Source: Ferruginibacter sp. HRS2-29 (GTDB lineage Bacteria > Bacteroidota > Bacteroidia > Chitinophagales > Chitinophagaceae). Taken from it: a DNA stretch of 64,000 nucleotides. The notes under the pieces are model-generated. The model ran no database searches, was not told the DNA's origin, and saw nothing but the letters and a program-made list of their open reading frames with translations. The stretch lies in assembly GCF_024343615.1 (NCBI RefSeq), contig NZ_RJUB01000124.1, forward strand, positions 62,001-126,000, in the 5' to 3' direction. The translations under genes and the position numbers were made by a program. Numbering within the stretch: position 1 is the stretch's first letter; each line of letters starts with the position of its first letter. Of this stretch, positions 16,102-26,023 are shown one piece after another.

Positions 16102-19100
16102 CTATTGACCATTGACTACCACCCTCACGCCTTCGCTGTGGCTGCTGAATTCCGGTGCATACATGCTTTGGATAGTAGTAACGCCATTGCTGAAATTACC
16201 TGCATGCGTTACAAACATCGGGTATTCGAACACGTAAGTGCCACGGGCCAGCCAGCTGAAAAAGAAATTCGTGCTGGCGTCTTTGGTACTTTCGTAATAC
16301 CCTAGTCCGCCCTGGTATTTGTAGCTGCTGATCACGTTCACGGGTTCCATACAAGCCGCACGCATATCTTTCATGTGGATGTATTCCATATCCCTGTCGG
16401 CACGCAATTCTATCCTTACTTTTATTTTGTCGCCGATCTTCAGTTCATCGCCATCTTTCAATGCTACCAGCACAGGGCCTTTATCGGAATTTCGTTCGAT
16501 GAATAATTTTTTATTCAGCTTCAAGGGCGTTTCAGCAGAAGTGATCTTATCGAGGTCTTCAAAGTACTGCCAGTAAACGGCACCCCATGATGTGCTGCTG
16601 CCGGTTGGATTCTTAACTGGTTTTACTGAAACAGTTATATTGCCCATTCCCTGCTGCACTTTACTGCCTTCAATTGTTTTTTTGAAATAACCTGTTCCGG
16701 CTTCTGTTTTATCATTGGTGCTTTTGATCACTGTATTACCAAGATTGATGGTGACTTCTTTTTCTTCCGCAAGCCAGTTGCTGCCATTGAGCAATAGGGC
16801 ATAACACGCTTCAGCAGTCGCTTTCGTTGTTTTCCAGTTTTGCGTTTGCTTTTGCTTCAGCAACCATGTTTTGAGATCATCCACCGTTGCGGTATTTTTT
16901 TCGATATCGCTAAATGCTTCTATCATCATCGCCTGGCTTTCAACAGGCGCCTGGTACCAGTAATAACCGCCGGTGGTGAACTCTTTGAAATACATACCCA
17001 TTTCATCTTTATAGATCGCATTCTCTTTCAACGATCTGATGATGGCCTGAGGAGTTTTTGTATCGTTGGTACGGTGCAATGCCAGCGCGATCATCGCCTG
17101 CATGTATTTGCTGTTGCTCAGCCAGTATTTCTGCGCCTGCCCGTAATAATATTTGTAAGCGGTACTTGCATTGGCGCTTACCTTACTTTCCGGGAAGAAG
17201 CTGCGCATATACAAATATTGGATAGCGGTAGAGGACAAATTGTTTTTACTGAGGTCCGTTCTGTATTTCAAAAGATTGTCGTAATCTTCTTTCAACCTTG
17301 CATCGAGGTAAGGCAATGCCTTGTCGACAATCGCTTTGAGGCTGTTGTAATCGTCATTGCTCAATGCATTCAGTTTGCGCAGATGGCCAATGCCCGTTGT
17401 GATGTATTGTGTGATGTAACGGTCATCCGGCCCACCCTTGAACCAGGTGAAGCCTCCATTGCTGCTCTGCATTTCTCTGAGCTTATTGAGTGTAGAAGTT
17501 TTTTCTTTTGCCAGGCGGACCATGTCGAAAAGTATCCCGATATTTTTCTTCTGATCACTTTCATTTTTCGCCTGTAATACCCATGGCGTTTCCTGCAATA
17601 AAGCAGATTTCAATTCTTCGTTTTTCTGAAGATTACTCATCAGTGCAGCGGTATCAATTGTTTTCCATTGTTCAAAAATTGCCCTGATCTTCGGTGTACT
17701 ATTGCTGATATAAGCAGCCAGCACATTGGAATAATAACGGTTGAAATTTTGTTCTGCACATTCATACGGATATTCCATCAGGTAAGGCAATGCCTGCACT
17801 GCGTACCAGGCTGGGTTGCTGGTATACTCTACCGTTAGTGCATGATTGGTGAGTGAACCGCTGTTGGCGCTGTTCAGTAATTTTTCAAATTTGAAATTTT
17901 TGCTGTTGGTATTGCGCATGTTCAATGGCAAAGTTTCCGTCACCAGCATGCGGTTGGTCAGTACCGGCAATGCGGCTTCTTCGCCATCGCTGAAACTGCC
18001 ATCTTTGGACATCGCTTTGATGCGGTATTGCAAAGCGCTGTTGAAACTGATCGGAATCCCCACCGGGAATTTTACCGAAACACTTTGCCCGGCTGCAACA
18101 GTAAAATATTGGTTCGGGAACACATTCTTGAACCAGCCATCTACCGGCTTGTTGGTGGCCGCGTCAAAAAGTTCGAGCTGTGCGGTACCGGTAATTTCTT
18201 TATCGCTCAGGTTGACCACTTTTGCGGAAAATTCTATTTCATCGCCTTCACGTAAAAACCTGGGGGCATTCGGCTGCACCATCAACGGCTTTTGGGTGAT
18301 CACAGTTTTTTCTGCAAAACCTCCCGCCAGTTCTTTGGTGTGCGCCAGGCTCATCAGTTTCCATGTCGTCAATGCTTCCGGAATGGTGAAAGAAAATTCC
18401 ACGTTTCCATTGGCATCTGTTTTAAGGTCGGGAAAGAAGAAAGCGGTTTCGTTGAAGTTTTTGCGAATGGATACATTATTATTATTTGATGCAGTTTGAG
18501 CCGGAGTAGCTTCATTTGCAAATGTATCTGCCCATTGACTAACTGTTTTATCATCGGTACGACCGACCGATTTTTTAGAAACCTCTTTTTCCTCCAGCAT
18601 CATTTCATCTCTTGCTACCATCGGCGCAGCAGAAGGCATAGTAGCTTTGGCAGCACCAGAAGCCATTCCTCTACTCATTATCCTGATATCACCACCATAA
18701 TATATTTCACTCCAGCCATCGTTTAATAACTGATCGTAATATCTTTCTGGAACTTGTTTGTAATTATACGAAAGCGTATTTCTCTCCTGGGAGTTTATCT
18801 GTACAAAACTATTGGCCGTCCAGTAAATGCTTTTGCCAATCCCCGGCCAGATCGAAGACAGCGATTGCCAGCTGTGGGGTTTAAACTGGTCCAGCGATGC
18901 ATCATACATGCTGATCAATGCTTCAGCGGCAACTTTGTCGGATTTATTCCCGGCAATTTTGATTTTCCATTTCTCCTCGCTTCCCGGCAATAGCTTATCA
19001 CGGAAAGTTTCATAAGTGATCGTAAGTTCTTTATTGTTCCATGGCACGGAGAGATATTGGGAGCCCTGGTAAACACGGTTGTTTTTTACAAACAGGTAAT

Positions 19101-22100
19101 TCATATAAAGCCCTCCACGATCATTTTCGGCCACCGCTATCTTTTTAGCATAATTTGCCGCAGGCGAAAGGAAAATATAATTCAGTTCAGCCGGTTGGGC
19201 CGGTCGCAGGATATTCTGCACCATCCAGATATTGTCAAAACCGGTTTTGATGGAATAATTAAATTCCTTCCCCGGCTCTGCAGATGTTTCCTGAACGGAT
19301 ACAAAAACAGGATCGGTTATTTTTCCATCTTTCGCTTTCAGCTGAATGAATTTTTCAGCTTTCACGGCTTCGCCGAATTTGTCGGTGGTGGTCACCGTTA
19401 TCTTATACCAGCCGGCAGCGATTGCTCCGCGTTGCATGGCAAATGCAGAACTGGCGGTAGTGGTATCTGTTTTTTCAAACACCGTGGCACCCACCGGCCA
19501 TTTGCTTACCTGGTCTTCATCGTTGTAAACATCATACGGGAAGTTTTTAACATATTCTTCTTTACTCATCACAAACTGATCTGGTTTTTCCCAATAGCGG
19601 CTGCGGAATATCCTTCCGGGTGCCTGCAGCTTTTGTATGACTACACGAACAGTAGCTTTTTCAAACAGGCCATTGATGTTTGTGCTGGCAATTCTCAGGT
19701 CTTTCAGGCTGTCTGCTAGAATATTATCGGGTGTGTTGATGTTCAACTGCAATGCCTGGTAAGAAACCGCGACCGATGTTGTGGCGCTTCTTGTTTCGCC
19801 ATTGATATCTGTGATGTCCGCACTTACATCATAATAAAATACGGGCTGATTTTTTTTGTCCGCTGTTTCATCGGGTATGGCTTTGAATGTCACTTTGAAG
19901 GAGCCATCAGCCGCCGTTACAGTTTCGCCGTTCGTGATCTCCATTTGTTCACGGGTTCCCTGCGGAAAATAAGGCCTGTACCAGCCATACCAGATCGGGT
20001 ATTGGATCCGGCGTACTACGCGATATTTTACCGATGCGCCATCGATGTTGTTGCCTGCATAGGCTTTTGCGTTACCCGTTACCGTTATGCTGTCGTTGAC
20101 CCTGTAAGAACCTTCAGGTTTTTTTATTTCTGTAAAGAATTTCGGGCGTTTGTATTCTTCCACGCTGAAGTACTGCTGCGAATTGGTAGCGCTGTCGTAT
20201 AAGCTGAATTGCCCGTTGAGCAGCCCTTCCGGAAGTTTGAAGCTTCCGTTGTAAGATCCATATTCATTGGTGGTGACTTTTACCGATCCGGCTTTCTGTC
20301 CGTTTACATCACGGAAAATAACGGTAGTGTTAAGTTTGGTGAGGATATCGTTTTTACGGCCATCAGCGCTTGTTCTCAGTGCGATGCCTTTGAAAAAAAC
20401 AGTTTGGCCCGGGCGGTAAATGCTCCTGTCGGTAAACAAAAATGTCTTTTTTGTTTCTTTTGTTTCGTAGCTGCTGTAATTATACGAGTAGTAGCTGTCA
20501 TCTGTAAATAACTCATCATTTTTGTATTTCACCTGCATGAAATAATTATAACTGTCAGCTGGTTTTGTTTTGTCTGTTTTGATATAACCGTTCTTATCAG
20601 TTACATATTTATTCATTTTTATTTCCTCGTTGGTCCGGGAAGTGTAATTGTAATTTCGTTTCCAGAGTTGTACTTCGGCATTGGCAAGGGGCGTACCGGT
20701 ATTCCTGTCGAGCACATATAGTTCATCCTGGTTATTGCTCACAGGGCTGATATTACTTACATAAGTGATCTGCCGGGCGAGTAAATTATTGCTGGTGGAA
20801 AAATCCGGGGTGATGCTTGCCAGAATTATATATATGCCCTGCGGTAAACCATCTGCTTTTATTTCCGTAGCATGCAACTGGTAATCCTTTTGATCAGGGA
20901 GGCTCAGTTCCCAGCTTTTTACCGGTTTTAACTTCGGCATGGCCGCCCACAACTGATCGTATTCTTTTTTCTCCAATGATTTCAGCTCTTCACGACTGGT
21001 TTTGATCACCCTGATATAGATCTTGTCGATATTGCGATAACTCAACAGGTTCCTGAAAGGCTCGTTGATTACATTCACTTTTTCGGTAGAAATATCCAGC
21101 GCGGGCTGCCTGATCTGTATCAGCATGTTTTGTGCATTCAATGCACCCGTAGAACCAGGATATTTGCTGATAATCTCATCGCAGAGTTCTTTCGCTTTTT
21201 TAATGTCAAACTGTTTGCCTGGCTGGGTAAGCCGGTTGTATTCATTGCCGTTTGCAAGATAAATACCGGCCCGCAGATACATCGCTTCTGCAGCCCAGGG
21301 GCTGCTGCTGTATTGGGTTTCTATCTGGCGAAGGCTTTCTTCGTACAATTTATCCTTATTGGTGAAAATACCATGATCATTTACAAATGCCAGTCTTTTC
21401 AGATCGGCATCTATCAACGCATCAGGTTTTGCGTCATCAAGATGGAATTTCAGAATATCCTGCAGGAGTGTTATGGCATGCTGATACAATGAAGCTGTAT
21501 CCTTACTGTTGAAATTTGATGCTACAAATATTTTTGCCGGGGCAAACATTTTTTCATCGTTCAGAATGAATTTATAGGAAGGGTTGGTAACATCATTTTC
21601 TGTGCTCATGAAATAATCCAGCGCACGGTGTGCCAGAAAATCATACAGGGTAGGGCGTAATTCGCGGCTATTTTTCCCGGGGGTGATGATGGCATCAAGA
21701 CCGTTGAGTTTATTGGCTTTAAGCAATGCATCATTTTTTAAGGATGCTTCATATAAAGCCGTGATCCTTTCATTCAGTTTTTTCAGGCTCCAGGTAGCGA
21801 TATCTGTCGCCAGTTCTTTTTGTTCGGAAGTTTCGGCGATGGCGGTACGTTGATAAAACCTGTACCGGTTCCTTTGTTTGTAATTCCAGAAAAGTTGTGC
21901 CTGCATGCTTTGCAGGATATTTTTTGCGGGGGCTTTCGTTTTCGCGATCAGTGTATCTACATAGAAGATATTATTTTCCCGGTTGTCTTCCTCCACCATG
22001 TTGCGGTATTTCATCTGGTACATGGCAGATTTTATCTGCTGTGCTTCGTTGTTGGCAGAAACTGCTTTATCGAAGATGATGACCACCTGTTCCAACGCGG

Positions 22101-22236
22101 ATTTGGTCAATCCTTTTTTCTCCAGCTCTGCCACTTTCTTCCACTCCGTGGAATAATCGTTATTGTTTTGTGCCTGCACGTATAGGATGTTTATCAGAAA
22201 TAATAATAGGGTTGAGGCGATTTTTTTGAAACTCAT
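16102..22236 (-). CDS. alpha-2-macroglobulin family protein (large, TPR-like N-terminus)
   Basis: A 2044-aa exported protein (signal MSFKKIASTLLLFLINILYVQAQ). Residues about 25-380 are helical with TPR-like features (SPWAAEAMYLRAGIYLANGNEY). MG-type domains follow (TDRSIYRPGQTVFFKGIALR near 610). A low-complexity Ala/Met/Ser linker (GMASGAAKATMPSAAPMVA), a plausible bait region, precedes the A2M domain (FNETAFFFPDLKTDANGNVE, about 1270). The thioester-type motif YPYECAEQ has Cys1493, followed by an alpha/alpha-toroid with a GGFTWFKGGPDDRYIT motif. Expected role is envelope protease trapping. Unlike many bacterial A2M genes it has no pbpC neighbour. Confidence 0.92.
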   Translation of the reverse strand: MSFKKIASTLLLFLINILYVQAQNNNDYSTEWKKVAELEKKGLTKSALEQVVIIFDKAVSANNEAQQIKSAMYQMKYRNMVEEDNRENNIFYVDTLIAKTKAPAKNILQSMQAQLFWNYKQRNRYRFYQRTAIAETSEQKELATDIATWSLKKLNERITALYEASLKNDALLKANKLNGLDAIITPGKNSRELRPTLYDFLAHRALDYFMSTENDVTNPSYKFILNDEKMFAPAKIFVASNFNSKDTASLYQHAITLLQDILKFHLDDAKPDALIDADLKRLAFVNDHGIFTNKDKLYEESLRQIETQYSSSPWAAEAMYLRAGIYLANGNEYNRLTQPGKQFDIKKAKELCDEIISKYPGSTGALNAQNMLIQIRQPALDISTEKVNVINEPFRNLLSYRNIDKIYIRVIKTSREELKSLEKKEYDQLWAAMPKLKPVKSWELSLPDQKDYQLHATEIKADGLPQGIYIILASITPDFSTSNNLLARQITYVSNISPVSNNQDELYVLDRNTGTPLANAEVQLWKRNYNYTSRTNEEIKMNKYVTDKNGYIKTDKTKPADSYNYFMQVKYKNDELFTDDSYYSYNYSSYETKETKKTFLFTDRSIYRPGQTVFFKGIALRTSADGRKNDILTKLNTTVIFRDVNGQKAGSVKVTTNEYGSYNGSFKLPEGLLNGQFSLYDSATNSQQYFSVEEYKRPKFFTEIKKPEGSYRVNDSITVTGNAKAYAGNNIDGASVKYRVVRRIQYPIWYGWYRPYFPQGTREQMEITNGETVTAADGSFKVTFKAIPDETADKKNQPVFYYDVSADITDINGETRSATTSVAVSYQALQLNINTPDNILADSLKDLRIASTNINGLFEKATVRVVIQKLQAPGRIFRSRYWEKPDQFVMSKEEYVKNFPYDVYNDEDQVSKWPVGATVFEKTDTTTASSAFAMQRGAIAAGWYKITVTTTDKFGEAVKAEKFIQLKAKDGKITDPVFVSVQETSAEPGKEFNYSIKTGFDNIWMVQNILRPAQPAELNYIFLSPAANYAKKIAVAENDRGGLYMNYLFVKNNRVYQGSQYLSVPWNNKELTITYETFRDKLLPGSEEKWKIKIAGNKSDKVAAEALISMYDASLDQFKPHSWQSLSSIWPGIGKSIYWTANSFVQINSQERNTLSYNYKQVPERYYDQLLNDGWSEIYYGGDIRIMSRGMASGAAKATMPSAAPMVARDEMMLEEKEVSKKSVGRTDDKTVSQWADTFANEATPAQTASNNNNVSIRKNFNETAFFFPDLKTDANGNVEFSFTIPEALTTWKLMSLAHTKELAGGFAEKTVITQKPLMVQPNAPRFLREGDEIEFSAKVVNLSDKEITGTAQLELFDAATNKPVDGWFKNVFPNQYFTVAAGQSVSVKFPVGIPISFNSALQYRIKAMSKDGSFSDGEEAALPVLTNRMLVTETLPLNMRNTNSKNFKFEKLLNSANSGSLTNHALTVEYTSNPAWYAVQALPYLMEYPYECAEQNFNRYYSNVLAAYISNSTPKIRAIFEQWKTIDTAALMSNLQKNEELKSALLQETPWVLQAKNESDQKKNIGILFDMVRLAKEKTSTLNKLREMQSSNGGFTWFKGGPDDRYITQYITTGIGHLRKLNALSNDDYNSLKAIVDKALPYLDARLKEDYDNLLKYRTDLSKNNLSSTAIQYLYMRSFFPESKVSANASTAYKYYYGQAQKYWLSNSKYMQAMIALALHRTNDTKTPQAIIRSLKENAIYKDEMGMYFKEFTTGGYYWYQAPVESQAMMIEAFSDIEKNTATVDDLKTWLLKQKQTQNWKTTKATAEACYALLLNGSNWLAEEKEVTINLGNTVIKSTNDKTEAGTGYFKKTIEGSKVQQGMGNITVSVKPVKNPTGSSTSWGAVYWQYFEDLDKITSAETPLKLNKKLFIERNSDKGPVLVALKDGDELKIGDKIKVRIELRADRDMEYIHMKDMRAACMEPVNVISSYKYQGGLGYYESTKDASTNFFFSWLARGTYVFEYPMFVTHAGNFSNGVTTIQSMYAPEFSSHSEGVRVVVNGQ

Positions 22237-22455
22237 CTGATGCGATTTAAATATGAATACAAGTTACGGTTTATTGATATAAACGCTGCTTTACTGCAAG
22301 CGTTGTACCATAGATGGTGCACGGGGTTGATTTACACAAGGATGCGGATATTTTTTTCATTAACTTTTTTTTAGCTAAACCGGATTTTACTTTTTTCAAC
22401 TGGCCTGCTCTATGGATTAAACAAGCAACTTTTTTTTAAATTAAAACTTAGCAAA

Positions 22456-23142
22456 ATGAAAAAAATCTTTACACTCTTAGCAGCAACTTTTTTATCCGTT
22501 TCATTATTTGCTTTTCCGAATAAAACAAAGCTCACAATAAGCACAAACAGTAAAAAAGCGGTAACCATTTTGGTGGATGGCAGAAATTATTCCGACAGGC
22601 AAAATGATGATATCGTAGTAAAAAACCTGGCGGTCGGTTCGCACAATATCAAAGTATACCAACAGGCAAGCAATAGCTGGTTCAACAAGAAGAATGAGCT
22701 GATCTACGATGGTAATGTATATGTAAAACCACAATCTCACACCATCGTTTCCATCAGCAGGAATGGCAAAGCAGTAGTTACAGAAAGGCCGATGACAAGC
22801 TTCGATTATCCTTCCAATGGACAGAACGGTGGCTGGAACTACAACCACCCGAAAGCTATGAACGACAGGGGTTTTGATCAGCTGAGGTACACTGTCAACA
22901 ACACCCGTTTTGAAAACAGCAAACTTGCAGTAGCAAAAGAAGCGATCAGCCAGAATTATTTCGTTGCCGACCAGGTAAGAGAAATGCTTGAATCTTTCAG
23001 CTACGAAAGCAGCAAGCTGGAAATTGCAAAATACATGTACGACCGTACGCTTGATAAAGAAAACTTCTATGTTGTGATGAATGGCCTCAACTACAGTTCA
23101 AGTAAAGACGAATTGTCGAGGTTCATCCGCAACGCGAGATAA
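22456..23142 (+). CDS. DUF4476 domain protein (exported)
   Basis: 228 aa with a signal peptide (MKKIFTLLAATFLSVSLFAF). The middle is a beta-rich region (KLTISTNSKKAVTILVDGRN...SHNIKVYQ). The C-terminal 90 residues match DUF4476, a helical repeat domain seen almost only in Bacteroidota: FENSKLAVAKEAI, NYFVADQVREMLESFSYESS, KLEIAKYMYDRTLDKENFYV. Function is unknown. It ends at a terminator shared with convergent sucD. Confidence 0.85.
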   Translation: MKKIFTLLAATFLSVSLFAFPNKTKLTISTNSKKAVTILVDGRNYSDRQNDDIVVKNLAVGSHNIKVYQQASNSWFNKKNELIYDGNVYVKPQSHTIVSISRNGKAVVTERPMTSFDYPSNGQNGGWNYNHPKAMNDRGFDQLRYTVNNTRFENSKLAVAKEAISQNYFVADQVREMLESFSYESSKLEIAKYMYDRTLDKENFYVVMNGLNYSSSKDELSRFIRNAR

Positions 23143-23310
23143 AAATAAGTTTTGGTGGCTATACTTTAAAGGGGTTGAAACGTGGGTTTCGCCCCTTAAT
23201 CACAGATTAAAAGGATTACTCAGATTTCGCAGATTTCAACTTAAAGATAGAAATGCTTTTCATGGTTGAAATTTCTCTCATAATTGGAATTTAAAGGTAG
23301 ATAGTAAAAC

Positions 23311-23338
23311 AAAGCCCGCAATAAGTATTGCGGGCTTT
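23311..23338. terminator. bidirectional terminator between DUF4476 gene and sucD
   Basis: A perfect 13-bp inverted repeat AAAGCCCGCAATA/TATTGCGGGCTTT with a 2-nt centre. It lies 36 bp past the sucD stop on the minus strand and about 170 bp past the DUF4476 stop on the plus strand. Confidence 0.75.
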
Positions 23339-23373
23339 AAATTTATAGACGTAATCTGCGTAATCTGTTTAAA

Positions 23374-24255
23374 TCATTTTAAATCAGCGATTGCTTCAGC
23401 CATTGTTTTACCAATATCGGCAGGGCTTGCCACCACGTGGATACCACATTCGGCCATGATCTTCATTTTTGCAGCAGCAGTATCATCCGCTCCGCCTACG
23501 ATAGCGCCGGCGTGGCCCATACGGCGTCCCGGAGGCGCTGTCTGGCCTGCGATGAACCCTACAACCGGTTTTTTGTTGCCGGTACTTTGTACGTAGCGGG
23601 CAGCTTCAGCTTCCATTCCGCCACCAATTTCGCCGATCATTACGATCGCGTCAGTTTCGTCATCGTTCATCAGCAATTCAACCGCTTCTTTGGTAGTGGT
23701 GCCAATGATAGGATCACCACCGATACCGATAGCAGTAGAAATGCCCAATCCGGCTTTCGCTACCTGGTCAGCAGCTTCATATGTAAGGGTACCGCTTTTG
23801 CTCACGATACCGATCCTTCCTTTTTTGAAGATAAAGCCAGGCATGATACCTACTTTACATTCTTCAGCAGTGATAACACCCGGGCAGTTCGGCCCGATCA
23901 GCCTTGTGTTGGTGTCTTTCAGGTAATCTTTCGCTTTCACCATATCCGATACCGGGATACCTTCGGTAATGCACACCACCAGGGCGATACCTGCATCAGC
24001 AGCTTCCATGATAGCATCGGCTGCAAAAGCCGGTGGTACAAATATGATACTAACGTTAGCGCCTGTTTGCTTTACCGCGTCGGCAACTGTATTAAATACG
24101 GGTTTTTCCAGGTGTGTAGTGCCGCCTTTGTTGGGAGTAACACCACCTACCACGTTTGTTCCGTATTCGATCATCTGCGTAGCATGAAAAGTACCTTCCG
24201 TACCGGTAAAACCCTGTACGATCACTTTTGAATCTTTATTCACCAAAACTGCCAT
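23374..24255 (-). CDS. sucD: succinate--CoA ligase subunit alpha
   Basis: 293 aa. Substrate-level phosphorylation step of the TCA cycle, succinyl-CoA + NDP + Pi to succinate + NTP, as a complex with SucC. The CoA-binding Rossmann start shows [26 protein letters not shown] and [10 protein letters not shown] follow, and the phospho-histidine loop is [13 protein letters not shown] (His near residue 245). The beta subunit gene is not adjacent. A TATCTTTG promoter element lies 51 bp upstream. Confidence 0.97.
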   Translation of the reverse strand: MAVLVNKDSKVIVQGFTGTEGTFHATQMIEYGTNVVGGVTPNKGGTTHLEKPVFNTVADAVKQTGANVSIIFVPPAFAADAIMEAADAGIALVVCITEGIPVSDMVKAKDYLKDTNTRLIGPNCPGVITAEECKVGIMPGFIFKKGRIGIVSKSGTLTYEAADQVAKAGLGISTAIGIGGDPIIGTTTKEAVELLMNDDETDAIVMIGEIGGGMEAEAARYVQSTGNKKPVVGFIAGQTAPPGRRMGHAGAIVGGADDTAAAKMKIMAECGIHVVASPADIGKTMAEAIADLK

Positions 24256-24305
24256 AAATAGTATGTGTTTAGAATTAAGAAAACGGGACTTTCCCGAAAT
24301 TGCCG

Positions 24306-24313
24306 CAAAGATA
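24306..24313 (-). promoter_or_regulatory. Bacteroidota -7 promoter element for sucD
   Basis: The minus strand reads TATCTTTG, matching TAnnTTTG, about 50 bp before the sucD ATG. It lies beside GGATAATGG phrase repeats. Confidence 0.55.
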
Positions 24314-24444
24314 GTGGATAATGGATAATGGATAACTGAATAATGGATAATGTTTTCTCATCAGTAGGTCATAGCTGTAACGGAAGAACTCACCCGTATA
24401 ATACATTATCCATTAAGGCATTATCCATTACCGCGTACTTCCAA

Positions 24445-24473
24445 TAAAAAAGGCCCCGCTGTTATGCGGGGCC
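24445..24473 (-). terminator. terminator downstream of the LEA-like gene
   Basis: An 8-bp stem GGCCCCGC/GCGGGGCC with a 6-nt loop at 24452-24473. On the minus strand it is followed by TTTTTT, 20 bp past the stop codon. Confidence 0.85.
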
Positions 24474-24492
24474 GGTTCTTAAAAATGGTTGA

Positions 24493-24873
24493 TTACTTCA
24501 GGTCTTTCTTTATTTCTGCTGCTTTATCTTCCACTTTAGCGGCAACGTTTGCGGCAGCGTCTTTCACATCGTCTTTCACTTCTTTTGCCTTATCGGCAGC
24601 ATTGTCTATTGCCCTGTCGGCATCGTCTTTGCCGGTAGCTTTATCCCAGAGTTCTTCGGCTTTGTCTTTCGCGTCACCGGCTTTTTCTTTGGTTTTGTCC
24701 CAGAGATCGCCTGCTGTGTCTTTTGTTTTATCCCAGGCATCTTCTGCCTTGTCTTCTACCTTATCCCAAACATCTTCCGCTTTATCCTTCAAATTGTTGA
24801 ATTTTTCTTTGGTTTTATCCATGAAACTCTTTTCTTCTTCCGGAATTCCTGTATTCTTGATTTCTTCTGACAT
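24493..24873 (-). CDS. LEA-like / apolipoprotein-like amphipathic repeat protein
   Basis: 126 aa from ATG 24873 (MSEEIKNTGIPEEEKSFMDK). A longer frame opens at 24933 but its extra 20 residues do not look coding. No signal peptide. Residues 20-125 are a continuous amphipathic helix built of about 11-residue repeats (DKAEDVWDKVEDKAEDAWDK, AGDLWDKTKEKAGDAKDK) with almost only K, E, D, A, W. This resembles group 3 LEA proteins and bacterial CsbD/YtxH-like stress proteins. A role in desiccation or membrane stress is inferred from composition only. It has its own terminator. Confidence 0.7.
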   Translation of the reverse strand: MSEEIKNTGIPEEEKSFMDKTKEKFNNLKDKAEDVWDKVEDKAEDAWDKTKDTAGDLWDKTKEKAGDAKDKAEELWDKATGKDDADRAIDNAADKAKEVKDDVKDAAANVAAKVEDKAAEIKKDLK

Positions 24874-25265
24874 GATCGTTATTTTTAGATGATTAAATAA
24901 ATTCCAGATAAATAATTGAAAAAAGTATGCCAAAAGTTAAGGGTAATAATTCCTCAGTTAAAAGCTTATGAATCAAAATCGCAATATAAAAGCTGGTAAA
25001 TAAGGAACGACCAATAGCGGGTAATAAACAACCACTTGTAAAGCATATTCGTGTAATAGCTTAATTCGTGGAACCGGTGTAAAAAAAATTGGGACCAAGA
25101 TAGAAATCTAGTCCCGCTTTAAAATCCAATATCCTATGAAAAACCGATGTAAACCTAGCTTTTAATCCTGATATAACAAGTACTAATCGCCAAACAGTAA
25201 GTTAAAGTAGACGAACGGTGTATTTGGATAGTTTTTGGCATAAATGCCTTAGTTTTATGACTTGA
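24874..25265. other. 392-bp divergent intergenic region
   Basis: Holds the promoters of the LEA-like gene (minus) and the LytTR regulator (plus). A weak hairpin GGGAC...GTCCC lies at about 25091-25115. No coding frame or RNA gene was recognised. Confidence 0.45.
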
Positions 25266-26009
25266 ATGAAGAGCCTCTTGACCTACATAATCGCGGATGA
25301 CGACCCGGTATACCGGGAACTTACACAGATGCACCTTGAACTGGTGCCCAACCTGCAATGCCTGGCCGCCTGTGAGAATGCTATAGAAGCCAGCGCTGCT
25401 TTACAACAGCATCAGCCCGACCTCCTTATACTGGATGTGGAAATGCCCGGCCTTACAGGCATACAACTGGCAAAAAGCCTTACCAAGCTTCCCCTGATCA
25501 TATTCATCAGTTCGCATGCGCATTATGCCGCCGATGCTTTTGATGTGGATGCGATCGATTACCTGGTAAAACCTGCCGCCCCCGAGCGGCTGATACGTGC
25601 GGTAGAAAAAGCCCGTAACCTGATGGAGCTCAAAAATAACATTGCCCCTAACGAAGGTTTTAAGGCCGGCAGCAGCGATTCATTTTTCATCAAGGAAAAA
25701 AATGCATTCGTAAGGATCAATTATTCTGATGTGCTTTACATACAATCGTTGGGTGATTTTGTAAATATTTTTCTGGGTAACGGGGATAAGAAAATTGCCC
25801 TGGTAAGCCTGAAAAACCTTGAACAACAGCTTCCCTCCGAACATTTTGTAAGGATATCCAGAACGCACATGGTCAATAAACATAAGATCACTTCAGTGGA
25901 AACCGGCACGGTGATGCTCGATAAACTGCAATTGCAGGTGGGCAAAACCTACAATGAAACCGTTATCCAATCCGTAGTGGGTGATGCCGCGGTAAAACGA
26001 TTCATATAA
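25266..26009 (+). CDS. LytTR-family response regulator
   Basis: 247 aa. The receiver domain (1-120) has the acidic pocket ADDD (residues 10-13), phospho-acceptor Asp57 in LLILDVEMPG and the Lys switch in DYLVKPAAPERL. The C-terminal LytTR DNA-binding domain (about 140-245) shows FVRINYSDVLYIQSLGDFVNI and HFVRISRTHMVNKHKI. It starts 14 bp before a sensor kinase gene, so the two form a two-component operon with the regulator first. Target genes cannot be inferred. Confidence 0.92.
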   Translation: MKSLLTYIIADDDPVYRELTQMHLELVPNLQCLAACENAIEASAALQQHQPDLLILDVEMPGLTGIQLAKSLTKLPLIIFISSHAHYAADAFDVDAIDYLVKPAAPERLIRAVEKARNLMELKNNIAPNEGFKAGSSDSFFIKEKNAFVRINYSDVLYIQSLGDFVNIFLGNGDKKIALVSLKNLEQQLPSEHFVRISRTHMVNKHKITSVETGTVMLDKLQLQVGKTYNETVIQSVVGDAAVKRFI

Positions 26010-26023
26010 AATTACAGCGACGG

